A stretch of DNA of 64,000 nucleotides from Ignavibacterium sp037440165. GTDB lineage: Bacteria > Bacteroidota > Ignavibacteria > Ignavibacteriales > Ignavibacteriaceae. Below are positions 43,646-53,737 of this stretch, in pieces. Numbering within the stretch: the stretch's first letter is position 1; each line of letters begins with the position of its first letter. The notes beneath the pieces are model-generated. The model was given only the letters and a program-made list of their open reading frames with translations. It did no database searches and had not been told where the DNA came from. The position numbers and the translations under genes are program-made. The stretch is taken from positions 144,146-208,145 of the forward strand of contig NZ_JBBIUQ010000001.1 in NCBI RefSeq assembly GCF_037440165.1, written 5' to 3'.

Positions 43646-46600
43646 TTACTTTAGTAACATCATCTTCTTTGAAACTGAATAACTGCCGACTTCAATTCTG
43701 TATAGATAAACTCCACTTGAAACTACTTCTGCGTTATCATTCTTTCCATTCCAAGTTACCTCATATGTTCCCGGTGCCTGATAATTATTAACAAGTTCAG
43801 CTACTTGTTTTCCCTGAATATCATAAATAATAATTTTTACATTTCTTCCTTCCGGCAAAGCATAACGGAATTTGGTTGATGGATTAAAAGGATTGGGATA
43901 ATTATCACTTACTTCAAATTTATCAGGAATAATATTTGAAATTTCTGCTACAGATGTTGTGGTTGTAATTGTTGCGCGGAAAAAATATGTCTCATTCCAC
44001 GGTGCCCAGTTTGTGCCATCAAAGTCCCAAGCTCTGCCATTATTAACCGGATCGTAACCAAATGTAGGAGCATCTACTCCATTGTACTTCAATCCTATAA
44101 AAAAGTCGCCATTCACAAAAATATTATAAGAAGTCAAATCTGTTTCATCCCATCCGGGAACTACAGATACATTTTTAAATGGATGATTAATGATGTCACT
44201 GCCCGGTGTGCCATTATTATTTGATAAGACAATAGGTTTATAGGTTGCATTACCGAAAACAATTGAAACAAAGTATATGTGCATTTTAGTTAGCAGTGCA
44301 TTTGATAAAGTTGAAGTCATTCTGTTAGCTGAGCCCTGACCATTATTTGGCCAGTAATAACCACTGGTGGGACTTCCATCATCATAAATTAATTGAGCTG
44401 TTTGAGTTCCTCCACCACCGCCTAAAGTTGCTGCATACATACTTCTCCCGTGTGTTGCTGCAAAAAGTTTATTGTCAGAGCTTCTGTAATCGAGATCTAA
44501 TACGGGTACATTAGCCATACCATTTACATCCTGAACCCAGCTTGAACCGCCGTTAGTTGTCGAGAAAACTCCTAAATCAGTACCAACAAAAATGTTGTTT
44601 ACATCAGACGGATTTATGAAGACACAGTTAACCGGAATGTTTGGCAAACTACCACTTATGTTTGTCCAACTAGTTCCATAGTTGGTGGTTTTAAAAACTT
44701 TATTTCCACCTGAGAAACCGGAGAATGTTACAAATGCTGTAGCGGGATTATTTGGGTCAGTTGCTATTCTGGTAGCATAAAGTGAAGGCAATCCTGAATT
44801 TCTTAAATTCCAGCTAGCGCCTGCATCAGTGGTAACCTGAACTCTTCCATTCGAACATCCGACATAAATAACATTTGAGTTTCCCTTCGCAACAATTACA
44901 GTTGAAATTTTAGCTCCATTTTGGCCGGTTCCATCTCCTGTTAAATCACCACTTATAGCCGTCCAGCTTGAGGCACCATTGGTTGTTCTCCAAACCCGGT
45001 AAGTTCCACCAACTATAGTATTCGAGTTATTCGGGTCCATTGAGAATGGAGTGATAAACAATGTTCTGTCAGTTGTACCATCATAAAAACCAGGACCTGT
45101 GGGGATTCCGTTCATCGCTTTGAAGAATGTTGAGCCACCGTTTGTTGATTTGAAAAATGCAAAGTTCACATATTCCATATAAATGTTATTCGGATTAGCG
45201 AAATCAACCTCGGTAGCACCACCGTCTCCACCTAATATTTCATTCCAGCTAAGAGAACCACTTGACTTAAGTGTACCGTTATCCTGCGTTCCGCCGTAAT
45301 AATTAACACCGCTTGGTGCAACAGCACCGTAATAAAATTGAGTGATTGGAAGCCCGTTATTTAATGCGGTCCAGGTTTCTCCTTTATTGGTTGATTTATA
45401 AATGCCACCATCATTTCCAAGATATACTATGTTTGAATTTGATGGTGCATAAGCATAAACATGCTGATCTGCATGAGCATAAGGTGGAGCACCAGATTGA
45501 GTGTACCAGTTAGTCTTCTGAATCCAGCTTGAACCTGCATTTGTAGTTTTCCAGTTATCAATACCGCCAGCTAAAACAATGTTTGGATTATCAGGATCAA
45601 CTGCAAGAATATGATCATACCAGCCCTGAGCACCAAGATAAGTTGAAGCACCTGAAAAAGATGGTCCTGGAATATTAATAGAACTCCACGATGAACCGCC
45701 GTTAGTTGTAACTGATAAGTTACCAGCACCATAAGTGCTTAAACTCATAAATGAAGCATATGCAACAAGCGGATTTGATTTACTCACAGCAATTTCAATT
45801 CTTCCCATATTATTAACAGAATAGTTTTGATTGAATGTCACACCACCATCACTTGAAAGCCAGATCTCTGATTGTGTAAATATCCCAAAAGACGCGTAAA
45901 TTCTTACTGGTGAAGTATAAGCAATTTCAATATCCGTGCAATTAACATCAGAACCACCGCCTGACAGTAATGTGTTAAAAGAATTGCCTCCGTCAGTAGA
46001 TGCGAACAGACCTTTTCTTGTTGCTGCATAAAGAACACCGTTAGTACTGTTGATGTCAAGATCATTGACATAGTAAAAATTTGAATTGTTTGTTGATGTT
46101 AATCTTGTCCAGCTGTTTCCTGCATCAGTTGATTTAAATATTCCTGCTCCTCTTATTGCATCAAGATTAAAAAATCCTTCACCTGTTCCTGCATAAATAG
46201 TATTTGGATTATTTGGATCAATGACTAAAGCACAAACAGCAAGATTTTCCATAAAATCATTTAAGGCCGTCCAGGTGCTTCCTCCATTAGTTGATTTCCA
46301 AACTCCTCCGGCAACTGCGCCAAGATAAACAGTATTTGGATTTGATGGATGAACTGCTATTGCTCTTATTCTTCCTCCAACATTTGATGGACCAACCTGA
46401 GTCCAGCTTAAAGCATTTGGACTTAGTTCTGTTGATCGATTATTAAGCTGAATATGACGATAAGCTTCCTCTCGCCAGTTTTCGGGAATTGTATTGTTTG
46501 GATAAGCTCTTTGCTCATAATACCAAAGCATCGCTTTATCCGGTTGGTCATTTTTCAGATTCGCCCGCTCCTTTTTGATTTTAATTCTGTATGTGACAAA

Positions 46601-46699
46601 ATCTGAATAAGAGTTTTCCTCAACTGTATCAGATGAAAATATCTGAAAGCCCAGAAACATTGCACAAACAAGAATTGGGAAAATTAATAGTGATTTCAT
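43646..46699 (-). CDS. T9SS-secreted BNR-repeat (sialidase/VPS10-like) protein
   Basis: A 1017-residue exported protein. After a signal peptide and 100 residues of unknown fold, a propeller region of BNR/VPS10-type repeats runs to about residue 750, with cores such as GGVWKSTNGGSTW, IFKSTDAGNSWT and DPNNPNTIYAGTGEG. A further beta-rich domain follows. The last 90 residues form the T9SS sorting domain (NYPNPFNPSTKFRYALP to SVSKKMMLLK). No catalytic sialidase residues were identified. A lipoprotein gene starts the transcript 33 bases upstream. Confidence 0.85.
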   Translation of the reverse strand: MKSLLIFPILVCAMFLGFQIFSSDTVEENSYSDFVTYRIKIKKERANLKNDQPDKAMLWYYEQRAYPNNTIPENWREEAYRHIQLNNRSTELSPNALSWTQVGPSNVGGRIRAIAVHPSNPNTVYLGAVAGGVWKSTNGGSTWTALNDFMENLAVCALVIDPNNPNTIYAGTGEGFFNLDAIRGAGIFKSTDAGNSWTRLTSTNNSNFYYVNDLDINSTNGVLYAATRKGLFASTDGGNSFNTLLSGGGSDVNCTDIEIAYTSPVRIYASFGIFTQSEIWLSSDGGVTFNQNYSVNNMGRIEIAVSKSNPLVAYASFMSLSTYGAGNLSVTTNGGSSWSSINIPGPSFSGASTYLGAQGWYDHILAVDPDNPNIVLAGGIDNWKTTNAGSSWIQKTNWYTQSGAPPYAHADQHVYAYAPSNSNIVYLGNDGGIYKSTNKGETWTALNNGLPITQFYYGAVAPSGVNYYGGTQDNGTLKSSGSLSWNEILGGDGGATEVDFANPNNIYMEYVNFAFFKSTNGGSTFFKAMNGIPTGPGFYDGTTDRTLFITPFSMDPNNSNTIVGGTYRVWRTTNGASSWTAISGDLTGDGTGQNGAKISTVIVAKGNSNVIYVGCSNGRVQVTTDAGASWNLRNSGLPSLYATRIATDPNNPATAFVTFSGFSGGNKVFKTTNYGTSWTNISGSLPNIPVNCVFINPSDVNNIFVGTDLGVFSTTNGGSSWVQDVNGMANVPVLDLDYRSSDNKLFAATHGRSMYAATLGGGGGTQTAQLIYDDGSPTSGYYWPNNGQGSANRMTSTLSNALLTKMHIYFVSIVFGNATYKPIVLSNNNGTPGSDIINHPFKNVSVVPGWDETDLTSYNIFVNGDFFIGLKYNGVDAPTFGYDPVNNGRAWDFDGTNWAPWNETYFFRATITTTTSVAEISNIIPDKFEVSDNYPNPFNPSTKFRYALPEGRNVKIIIYDIQGKQVAELVNNYQAPGTYEVTWNGKNDNAEVVSSGVYLYRIEVGSYSVSKKMMLLK

Positions 46700-46731
46700 T
46701 TTGCCTCCTTGTGTTATTTGGTTCCCAAAAT

Positions 46732-47148
46732 TTATTTAATGACTCTCTGAATAAGCCATCCGTTTTTCTGATCAAGAGAAATTTCAGCATTAACCTTCTG
46801 ACCCTTGGAATAATTTCGAAGTGATAAAAGTCCTGAGTTGATTTCACTATCCATCAGCTTACCATCTTCAATTCGCAAATTTGGTTTGAGAATATATTCT
46901 TCTCCTGCAACAGCAATGCTGGGATAAGCTTCTGTTTCCTGAGAGTTTAGAACTTTAACTCTCACCTTAAATTCATTTCCAGATCCAATTACTTCAAGTA
47001 CCTCAGCTTCAACCTTTGAAATGTTTTGAGTAATTGTGGTTGGATTATTTTGATTTGTCTGATTGTACTTTTGAGTTTCCTTACAATTACTGCAGGAAGA
47101 AACAATCAAAATCGAACATAATACAAGAATTGAACTTATTAACTTCAT
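46732..47148 (-). CDS. Lipoprotein of unknown function
   Basis: A 138-residue protein with a lipoprotein signal peptide (MKLISSILVLCSILIVSSCS), lipid-attachment Cys19. The mature part (about 115 residues) has a repeated Val/Lys-rich strand pattern (NEFKVRVKVLNSQETEAYPS, GQKVNAEISLDQ), suggesting a small beta-barrel or OB-like fold. I do not recognise it. It lies upstream of the BNR-repeat T9SS gene on the same strand, probably in one transcript. Confidence 0.75.
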   Translation of the reverse strand: MKLISSILVLCSILIVSSCSNCKETQKYNQTNQNNPTTITQNISKVEAEVLEVIGSGNEFKVRVKVLNSQETEAYPSIAVAGEEYILKPNLRIEDGKLMDSEINSGLLSLRNYSKGQKVNAEISLDQKNGWLIQRVIK

Positions 47149-47283
47149 ATTGCCTCCTTTTTGCTCTGTAAAGATAAATAAAATTATTATTCATTCAAGT
47201 TTTAAAAATATTTATCGTTCAAATGTTATTTTTAAGCTGTCAATTCAAGTCGTTAATAATGCTACTGATTAAAGAAAGAATTA

Positions 47284-50061
47284 ATGTTCCGACAAAAAAA
47301 ATTATCTGAAAAATTTTTTAATAAGTTTGTTGATTTATCTGCAGGGAAAATTTCAGCCGCACAGACAGAGAAGTTTATTTCTGATACTGAAACACTGCTG
47401 GACCATTTCTACTTTACTGAATCGTCTGAGTCCAATCTTCTGAGAATAATTCAGAATCAATATGATATCTCTTTTTTCATTTCAGATTTGCTCAGTTATC
47501 CGCATCATCTGGAAATACTAATTTCAATCTCCGTTCACAGTAATTATCTGACAGATATTTTGGTCAGGAATCCAGAATATTTTTATTGGGTTGTAAATCC
47601 CGATATTCTGAAATTCAAACCGAATGAAAAGTACTTTCACGAAACTGTTAAAAATTCAACTGAAATTTTCAAAAGCTTTGAGGCAAAAGTGAATGCATTG
47701 AAAAATGTTAAGAAGAAAGAAATATTGAGAATAGGACTTAGAGATTTTTACAGGTATGATGATTTAACTGTTGTTACGAATGAATTATCTCAATTGGCAA
47801 AAAATATTTCATCGAAACTTTTTTCTCTTTGTTATCAGGAAATACTTAAAAAGCACAAATTAGAAAAAGTCAATTGTAAATATTGTGTAATTGCTTTAGG
47901 AAAACTTGGCGCTGATGAATTGAATTACAGTTCTGATATTGATTTAATTTGTTTCTATGATAAAAATTCATTGATTGATAAAAAGATTTATTTTTCTGAA
48001 ATCATTTCAGATACAATCAAACTATTCATTGAGTCATCAACAAGAATTACATCAAACGGATATCTGTATCGTGTTGATTTTCGTTTAAGACCTGATGGAA
48101 GAAATAGTCCGCTTGCTAATTCACTTGCTGAATACATCCGATATTATGAAACGCGAAGTGAAGATTGGGAAAAACAAATGCTGATTAAAACTGGTTTTCT
48201 CTGCGGCAGCAAAAGTTTATATAAAAAGTTTTTTGACTTTAAGGAGAAAATTGTATTCAGCTCTGTGAACATTCATTCGCCAATTATTCAAATAAAAAAG
48301 CTAAAACAAAGTCTTGAACAAGTAGTTGCTGACGATAATATAAAATTATCTTCGGGCGGAATTCGCGATATTGAATTCTCTGTTCAGGCACTGCAAATGT
48401 TGAATGCAAAAAAATATTCATCGCTCCGTACAAGCAGCACACTCGAAGCAATAAATGCTCTTAATCAAAATAAAATAATATCTGATGAAGAAACTGTTCT
48501 TCTTTCGAACAGCTATAAAATGTTCAGAAGAATTGAACATTATCTTCAGCTTATGAATGACAGACAAACACATTCAATTCCTGAAAGTGGCGAATTACTT
48601 GCAAAGATTGCTTTTTATCTAGGGTATAAAAACTCAAATGAGTTTAAAACTGAATTAAATTCAGTTCGGGGAAAAGTTACTGAATTTTATAAATCTATCA
48701 CTCAACTTGAAGAAGGAAATGTTTCCGAGATACTTATAAAATTCAGAGATAATACCCGTGCAAAAAATAATCTGGAATTTTTGCGCACAGGAAAATCACT
48801 CTTAGGAACAAAACAGTTTGATAGTAGAACTACTGAAGCTTTTGAGAGAATAAATAATCAGCTTCTGCAATATCTTTCTGCTTCAATTGATCCTGACCTG
48901 GTATTGGAAAACTTTGTTAAAATCATGCGTTTGGTTCCGTTGCCCAAAATCTGGTATGAAGAATTTCAGAATCAGAAGTTTTTTAATTTCTTCCTGAAAA
49001 TGTGTGAGCATTCTCAAAAAGCAGTTAATAAATTTTTTGAGGATGGATTTGTAAAAGATGATCTGCTAAGCCGAACATGTTTTAATGAATTTAGCCTTGA
49101 TAATTTCTCTCTAATGACTTTACCTCAAGTTCATTTCAGAAATTGTGTACAATTACTCAATAAAGATATTGATGCTAATAAAGCATCTGCCATCATTTCA
49201 ACATTTCATCTGATTAAAATCAAAAAGTTGCTTGAAGATGAAAAGCTATCTGAAAAGTTAGATGAGGATTATTTTATTGCCGGGCTCGGAAGTTTTGGCT
49301 CGTCGGAAATGAATTTTTCAAGTGATGTTGATTTAATATTTGTTGTAAAAAATCTTTCTTCATATAAAGATGTTCAGAAAACTTTTCAGAATTTTTTAAA
49401 CAAACTAAAAGCCTCTGTTAAGGGAACTGATTTTGACTGTCGTCTTCGTCCTGAAGGCAAAAGTAGTTATTTAGTCTGGGATTTTGATGAGTACAAAAAA
49501 TACTTGACGAAACGCGCACGAATCTGGGAATTTCAGGCAATGACAAAATGCAGATTTGTTGATGGTAATAAAAATTTGTTTGATAATTTTATAATCACTT
49601 TCGCTGAAAGTGTAAAGCAATTCGAAGTTAATCAGTTAAAAAATGAAATTAAACAGATGAGAGTAAAAATGATAACTTCTGAGGAAACTGGCTTTCACAT
49701 TAAGAGAAGTAAAGGTGGTTTACTCGATATAGATTTTATTGTTTCTTATATGATACTTGAAAATATCTCTGCAAACTTTTCTTTTATTGGTAATAGTATG
49801 GAAGAGAAATTATCAAAACTAAAATCAAATCTTGTTGATAACTCTATTTTACTCGAAAATTATAAATTTCTTAAAGCAGTTGAATTAAATTCACAGAGCA
49901 TCACTGATTCAAAAACCAACAAAGTTCCGATAGATAATTTGCAGCTAAGAAAATTATCTTTGCTAATGGGATTTGAAAGTGAGAAAAATTTTAATAAACA
50001 TTTTAATAAAACCATTTCAGGTAATATTGATTTATTCAAAAAAATTTTGGGTGAAAAATGA
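47284..50061 (+). CDS. glnE: Glutamine synthetase adenylyltransferase/deadenylase-like protein
   Basis: A 925-residue bifunctional enzyme that attaches AMP to glutamine synthetase and removes it. Both nucleotidyltransferase halves are present: the N-terminal half with GKLGADELNYSSDIDLICF and RVDFRLRPDGRNSPLANS, and the C-terminal half with GLGSFGSSEMNFSSDVDLIF and DCRLRPEGKSSYLVWDF. Both keep the catalytic Asp pair (SSDxD). Length is close to the family's 900-950 residues. No glnA or PII gene is in the window. The DUF2723 gene overlaps its stop by four bases. Confidence 0.92.
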   Translation: MFRQKKLSEKFFNKFVDLSAGKISAAQTEKFISDTETLLDHFYFTESSESNLLRIIQNQYDISFFISDLLSYPHHLEILISISVHSNYLTDILVRNPEYFYWVVNPDILKFKPNEKYFHETVKNSTEIFKSFEAKVNALKNVKKKEILRIGLRDFYRYDDLTVVTNELSQLAKNISSKLFSLCYQEILKKHKLEKVNCKYCVIALGKLGADELNYSSDIDLICFYDKNSLIDKKIYFSEIISDTIKLFIESSTRITSNGYLYRVDFRLRPDGRNSPLANSLAEYIRYYETRSEDWEKQMLIKTGFLCGSKSLYKKFFDFKEKIVFSSVNIHSPIIQIKKLKQSLEQVVADDNIKLSSGGIRDIEFSVQALQMLNAKKYSSLRTSSTLEAINALNQNKIISDEETVLLSNSYKMFRRIEHYLQLMNDRQTHSIPESGELLAKIAFYLGYKNSNEFKTELNSVRGKVTEFYKSITQLEEGNVSEILIKFRDNTRAKNNLEFLRTGKSLLGTKQFDSRTTEAFERINNQLLQYLSASIDPDLVLENFVKIMRLVPLPKIWYEEFQNQKFFNFFLKMCEHSQKAVNKFFEDGFVKDDLLSRTCFNEFSLDNFSLMTLPQVHFRNCVQLLNKDIDANKASAIISTFHLIKIKKLLEDEKLSEKLDEDYFIAGLGSFGSSEMNFSSDVDLIFVVKNLSSYKDVQKTFQNFLNKLKASVKGTDFDCRLRPEGKSSYLVWDFDEYKKYLTKRARIWEFQAMTKCRFVDGNKNLFDNFIITFAESVKQFEVNQLKNEIKQMRVKMITSEETGFHIKRSKGGLLDIDFIVSYMILENISANFSFIGNSMEEKLSKLKSNLVDNSILLENYKFLKAVELNSQSITDSKTNKVPIDNLQLRKLSLLMGFESEKNFNKHFNKTISGNIDLFKKILGEK

Positions 50062-51983
50062 CTTTAGTTAAAAAATATTTTTCTTTTATTCTTTCAATCT
50101 TTGTTTTTATTATTTACCTCTTCACACTTGCACCGAGTGTTATTCAAATTGACAGCGGTGAACTCGCAGCAGTTCAGGCAACACTTGGTATTGCTCATCC
50201 GACTGGTTATCCGCTATTTACAATTATCGGATTTTTGTTTTCTTTATTGCCGCTTCCGTTTACAAAAATTTATCAGTTGAATCTTCTTGCAGCAATCTAT
50301 TGCTCTGTTGCTGCAGGAGTTTTTTCGTACACTTCAAAGTTTTTACTTGATAATCTCACTGTATTTCAAACAATAAAATCAGTTAAACAGAAAAAGAAAA
50401 ACAAATCAAAAAAAGAAATTCTTCGATTTGAACTTAACGAGACGCAAAAAATAATTTTATCTGTTATTGCTGCTTCAACTTTGGTATTCAGTAAGACCTT
50501 CTGGTTTCAAAGCACATCTGTCGAAGTTTACAGTTTACATTTACTGCTGATATCTCTGATAGTTCTTTTTCTGATTAAAGCTTTCGTGCAGATATCAGAT
50601 TTATCTATAACGATAAAAAATAATTGGTTGCTTTTCGCATTTTTTCTTGCACTCGGTTTTTCAAATCATATGACTACCTTACTTATACTTCCGGGAACGG
50701 CCTATTTGTATTTTCTGAAAGAAAAGTTTAACAAACAAAGTATTAAAAATTTATTCCGGATGATTTTATTATTTCTGGTCGTTCTATTTATCATATATTC
50801 ATATCTGCCAATCAGAGCTTCACAGAATCCACAATTAAATTGGGGTAATCCTGTTGATCTGGAAAGAATTTTAAGACACATATCAGGATTTCAGTATCAG
50901 GTTTGGCTTTTCTCATCAACTGAAGCAGCTAAAAAACAATTTGAGTATTTTATTTCTAATCTGCCTTCAGAGTATTTCCTTACATTGTTTGTGGCTGCTG
51001 CAGGTTTGTTATTTTCATTTTTCAATGCAAGAAAATTTTTTCTTTTTAGCCTGATTACCTTTCTTTCAACTGTATTTTATTCAATCAATTATGACATCAG
51101 CGATATTGATTCATACTTTCTTCTTGCTTACATCTCGATAGGATTTTTTACTTTGTTTGGTTTATTGAAAACTTTTCAAATTCTTAATGAGAATAAACTC
51201 AATCAATCTGTAGTTTTCCTTATTCTTCTGGTGTTTCCTATTTCGCAGTTTGTAAAAAATTTTTCTGAAGTTGATCAAAGCAAAACAGTTGTTTATGAAA
51301 ACTACACAAAAGCTTTAATGAATTCTGTTTCTGATAATGCGCTCGTGCTAAGTTATCAATGGGATTTTTTCATTTCAGCTTCTTACTATTTTCAATATGT
51401 TGAAAAATTCAGGCCTGAAATTGCAATAGTTGACAAGGAATTACTTCGTCGTCCGTGGTATTATAATCAGCTTGAAAGAAATTATCCCGGTTTATTTATT
51501 GATTTGCAAAATGATGTGAATCTCTTCCTTGATGCACTCAAGCCGTTTGAACGAAAAGAGAATTATAATTCTGCTTTACTGGAAAATCTGTACAGAAGAA
51601 TAATGATGACTCTTGTATCAACGAATTTTGATAAACGTGATATTTACATTGCTCCTGAATTATTTGATAATGAAATGCAGCGCGGAGAGTTTAGTCTTCC
51701 TGAAGGTTTTAAACTTGTACCTCACTTGTTTCTCTTTAAGGTTGTTAAAACTGATGACTATGTTGAAGCACCATTACCTGACTTTAGACTAAATTTTTCA
51801 GAAATAAAAGATAAATATCAGACATCGCTGAGTTCGTTTGTCGGTTTGATGCTCGTAAGAAGAGCATATTATGAAATGCAGTTTAACAAAATAGATCGAG
51901 CTAAAATTTATTTGAAAAAAGTTGCAGTGGAATTTCCTGAGACAGAAATTCCTCAGCAGCTTCGTTCATTAATACTTAACTGA
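50058..51983 (+). CDS. DUF2723 polytopic membrane protein (GT39-like)
   Basis: A 641-residue inner-membrane protein with roughly ten hydrophobic segments followed by a C-terminal soluble part. The start, APSVIQIDSGELAAVQATLG then HPTGYPLFTIIG, is typical of the DUF2723 family, which resembles protein O-mannosyltransferases and lipid-linked-sugar glycosyltransferases. The conserved acidic residue in DSGE would be the candidate catalytic residue. A glycosyl-transfer role is inference. It overlaps glnE by four bases and its 3' end overlaps the convergent DUF4837 gene by 15 bases. Confidence 0.85.
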   Translation: MTLVKKYFSFILSIFVFIIYLFTLAPSVIQIDSGELAAVQATLGIAHPTGYPLFTIIGFLFSLLPLPFTKIYQLNLLAAIYCSVAAGVFSYTSKFLLDNLTVFQTIKSVKQKKKNKSKKEILRFELNETQKIILSVIAASTLVFSKTFWFQSTSVEVYSLHLLLISLIVLFLIKAFVQISDLSITIKNNWLLFAFFLALGFSNHMTTLLILPGTAYLYFLKEKFNKQSIKNLFRMILLFLVVLFIIYSYLPIRASQNPQLNWGNPVDLERILRHISGFQYQVWLFSSTEAAKKQFEYFISNLPSEYFLTLFVAAAGLLFSFFNARKFFLFSLITFLSTVFYSINYDISDIDSYFLLAYISIGFFTLFGLLKTFQILNENKLNQSVVFLILLVFPISQFVKNFSEVDQSKTVVYENYTKALMNSVSDNALVLSYQWDFFISASYYFQYVEKFRPEIAIVDKELLRRPWYYNQLERNYPGLFIDLQNDVNLFLDALKPFERKENYNSALLENLYRRIMMTLVSTNFDKRDIYIAPELFDNEMQRGEFSLPEGFKLVPHLFLFKVVKTDDYVEAPLPDFRLNFSEIKDKYQTSLSSFVGLMLVRRAYYEMQFNKIDRAKIYLKKVAVEFPETEIPQQLRSLILN

Positions 51984-53066
51984 TTCATCTATTGAATCAA
52001 GTAAATCTTCAATTCTGTCTTTTGAGAGTTCATCTTTTGTCATAAAAGATTGAAGCAATACATCCATCTGCTGAATGAGATTTCGTTTGAAATACTTTGG
52101 TGCATAAACAGAACCATCAAGCATATAAATGCGTTTTGATTTCTCATCGTAGAAAGTATAGTTGACAAATGGTCCGCCCATTCCTTTAATGTTCAAATCC
52201 CAAAGACCTTGTGTGAATATTGCATACTTGCCATTAAAATTGACTTCATTACTCACAAAATAATCCTGAGCAATAATAACATAAGCTGAATCATCACTTG
52301 TTCGGTAATATTTTTCAGTAATTCTGTTTCTTATTGCTTTGATTGAATCAACATTAAGATATTCTGGTGAAGCATTATCAATCCAATGAACGAACATCCA
52401 TCTTTCCATATCGCTTCCGGGTGCTCGTCTAAGCCAGACAAAATTATCTTCAGGAACTGATTTGGCGAGCTTGAAATCTGCCTGAACATATATAATCCAA
52501 CCATAATCGCGAAGTAGTTTTCCTTCGATTTCTTTTCTTTCATACTTTTCTGAATAAAGACTTTCTTTTAATCTTTCATCTGATATTTTCTGATATGCGT
52601 AGAGCAGCTTGTCTTTGTTTTTAAGAATTTTAAATTCAAGTTCCTGAATTCCAGTTGCACTGATTACTGTAACAAGTTGATTTCTTGCCCACAAATCATA
52701 CTTTATAACAAAAAAATCTTCATTGGATAAAAGTTTTTTAACACTATCATCAACAATTGAATTAATATAATCAGAAGTTTTAGAACCCGAGTTTAAAGGT
52801 GCTACAATTACAATATTTTTCTTTCTCTGAATTTTACTTATTTCATTAGGAGAAATTCTTTTTAAAGTAAAAAGTTTTTCAGGCAATGGAGTATTGATTT
52901 CGATTTCAAAAGTCTGTGCTAATGCATCGTATACTTCAAGATATTCTGTAGAATCTGCAACAACATAGATTTCATCTTCAAGTCCGGTTGCAAATTTTTT
53001 ACTCTCACAAGAACTTAGAAGAGTCACAAAGAAAATTGCAATTACAGCTAAAAAAATTTTTTTCAT
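51969..53066 (-). CDS. DUF4837-type lipoprotein
   Basis: A 365-residue protein with a lipoprotein signal peptide (MKKIFLAVIAIFFVTLLSSC, Cys20). I start it at 53066, where GAGGTG precedes ATG; an in-frame GTG two codons upstream is part of that ribosome binding site. The mature part (KFATGLEDEIYVVADSTEYL, WLRRAPGSDMERWMFVHWID) matches the DUF4837 family of Bacteroidota, whose function is unknown. It is the last gene of the eight-gene leftward run that begins at greA. Confidence 0.85.
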   Translation of the reverse strand: MKKIFLAVIAIFFVTLLSSCESKKFATGLEDEIYVVADSTEYLEVYDALAQTFEIEINTPLPEKLFTLKRISPNEISKIQRKKNIVIVAPLNSGSKTSDYINSIVDDSVKKLLSNEDFFVIKYDLWARNQLVTVISATGIQELEFKILKNKDKLLYAYQKISDERLKESLYSEKYERKEIEGKLLRDYGWIIYVQADFKLAKSVPEDNFVWLRRAPGSDMERWMFVHWIDNASPEYLNVDSIKAIRNRITEKYYRTSDDSAYVIIAQDYFVSNEVNFNGKYAIFTQGLWDLNIKGMGGPFVNYTFYDEKSKRIYMLDGSVYAPKYFKRNLIQQMDVLLQSFMTKDELSKDRIEDLLDSIDESVKY

Positions 53067-53068
53067 AT

Positions 53069-53737
53069 TCACCTCGGTACATTAGGTAAAATTAAATCCA
53101 GATTTGGAAAAATTATTAGGTAAAGCGCCCACATAACAAATCCAACTGAAATAGGAATTGAGAGATTATCATCAGCAATTCCGTAAGAAATATTTTCAAT
53201 TATTGCTCCGATAAAAGCCGCTGTAAAACCAATTACATATTCAGCAACGCTGTCTGTGAGTTTCGGAGTAAACAAAATCACAACACTTGCACTAATAAAA
53301 AAAGCTAAAGTTCCCTCGAGACTTTTTCTTAAGAAAGGATTCTTTCCGAATTTTCTCCCGATTAAAGCAGCGCTTGTATCGCTGATGATCAGAATTGCAA
53401 AAGCAGTAACAAAAATTACTTTAGGAAAGATAATCACACCAATCAAAGCTGAGATTAAAACATAGGTAGCACCGTTCAAATTTTTCTTTTTATGATCGAG
53501 CTCGTGCTTGCGTAGAAGAAAGCCAAAAATTTTATAAAAAATTTTTCCAATCTCAGGATGAAAATATCTGGCTAAATCAAGCGCAAGCGCAAAAACAGTT
53601 AAAGCTGCAAGAATAGTTATCGCAACAGATCTTGGAATAAAGTAATAAATAACAGGAATAGATAATGAAGTGAGATGAATTAGTTTTCTTACTAATTCAT
53701 CTCTGTAATGAATTGTTCCGTTGTCAATTTGATTCAT
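53069..53737 (-). CDS. CTP-dependent polyprenol/diacylglycerol kinase family protein
   Basis: A 222-residue inner-membrane protein with about seven hydrophobic segments. The sequence ELVRKLIHLTSL near the start and IISDTSAALIGRKFGKNPF with RKSLEGTLAFF in the middle fit the dolichol kinase/phytol kinase/cytidylyltransferase-related superfamily; the Asp in SDT and the Lys/Arg in GRKFG would bind the nucleotide. Substrate (polyprenol, phytol or diacylglycerol) cannot be chosen from sequence. Its start overlaps ftsH by 14 bases. Confidence 0.85.
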   Translation of the reverse strand: MNQIDNGTIHYRDELVRKLIHLTSLSIPVIYYFIPRSVAITILAALTVFALALDLARYFHPEIGKIFYKIFGFLLRKHELDHKKKNLNGATYVLISALIGVIIFPKVIFVTAFAILIISDTSAALIGRKFGKNPFLRKSLEGTLAFFISASVVILFTPKLTDSVAEYVIGFTAAFIGAIIENISYGIADDNLSIPISVGFVMWALYLIIFPNLDLILPNVPR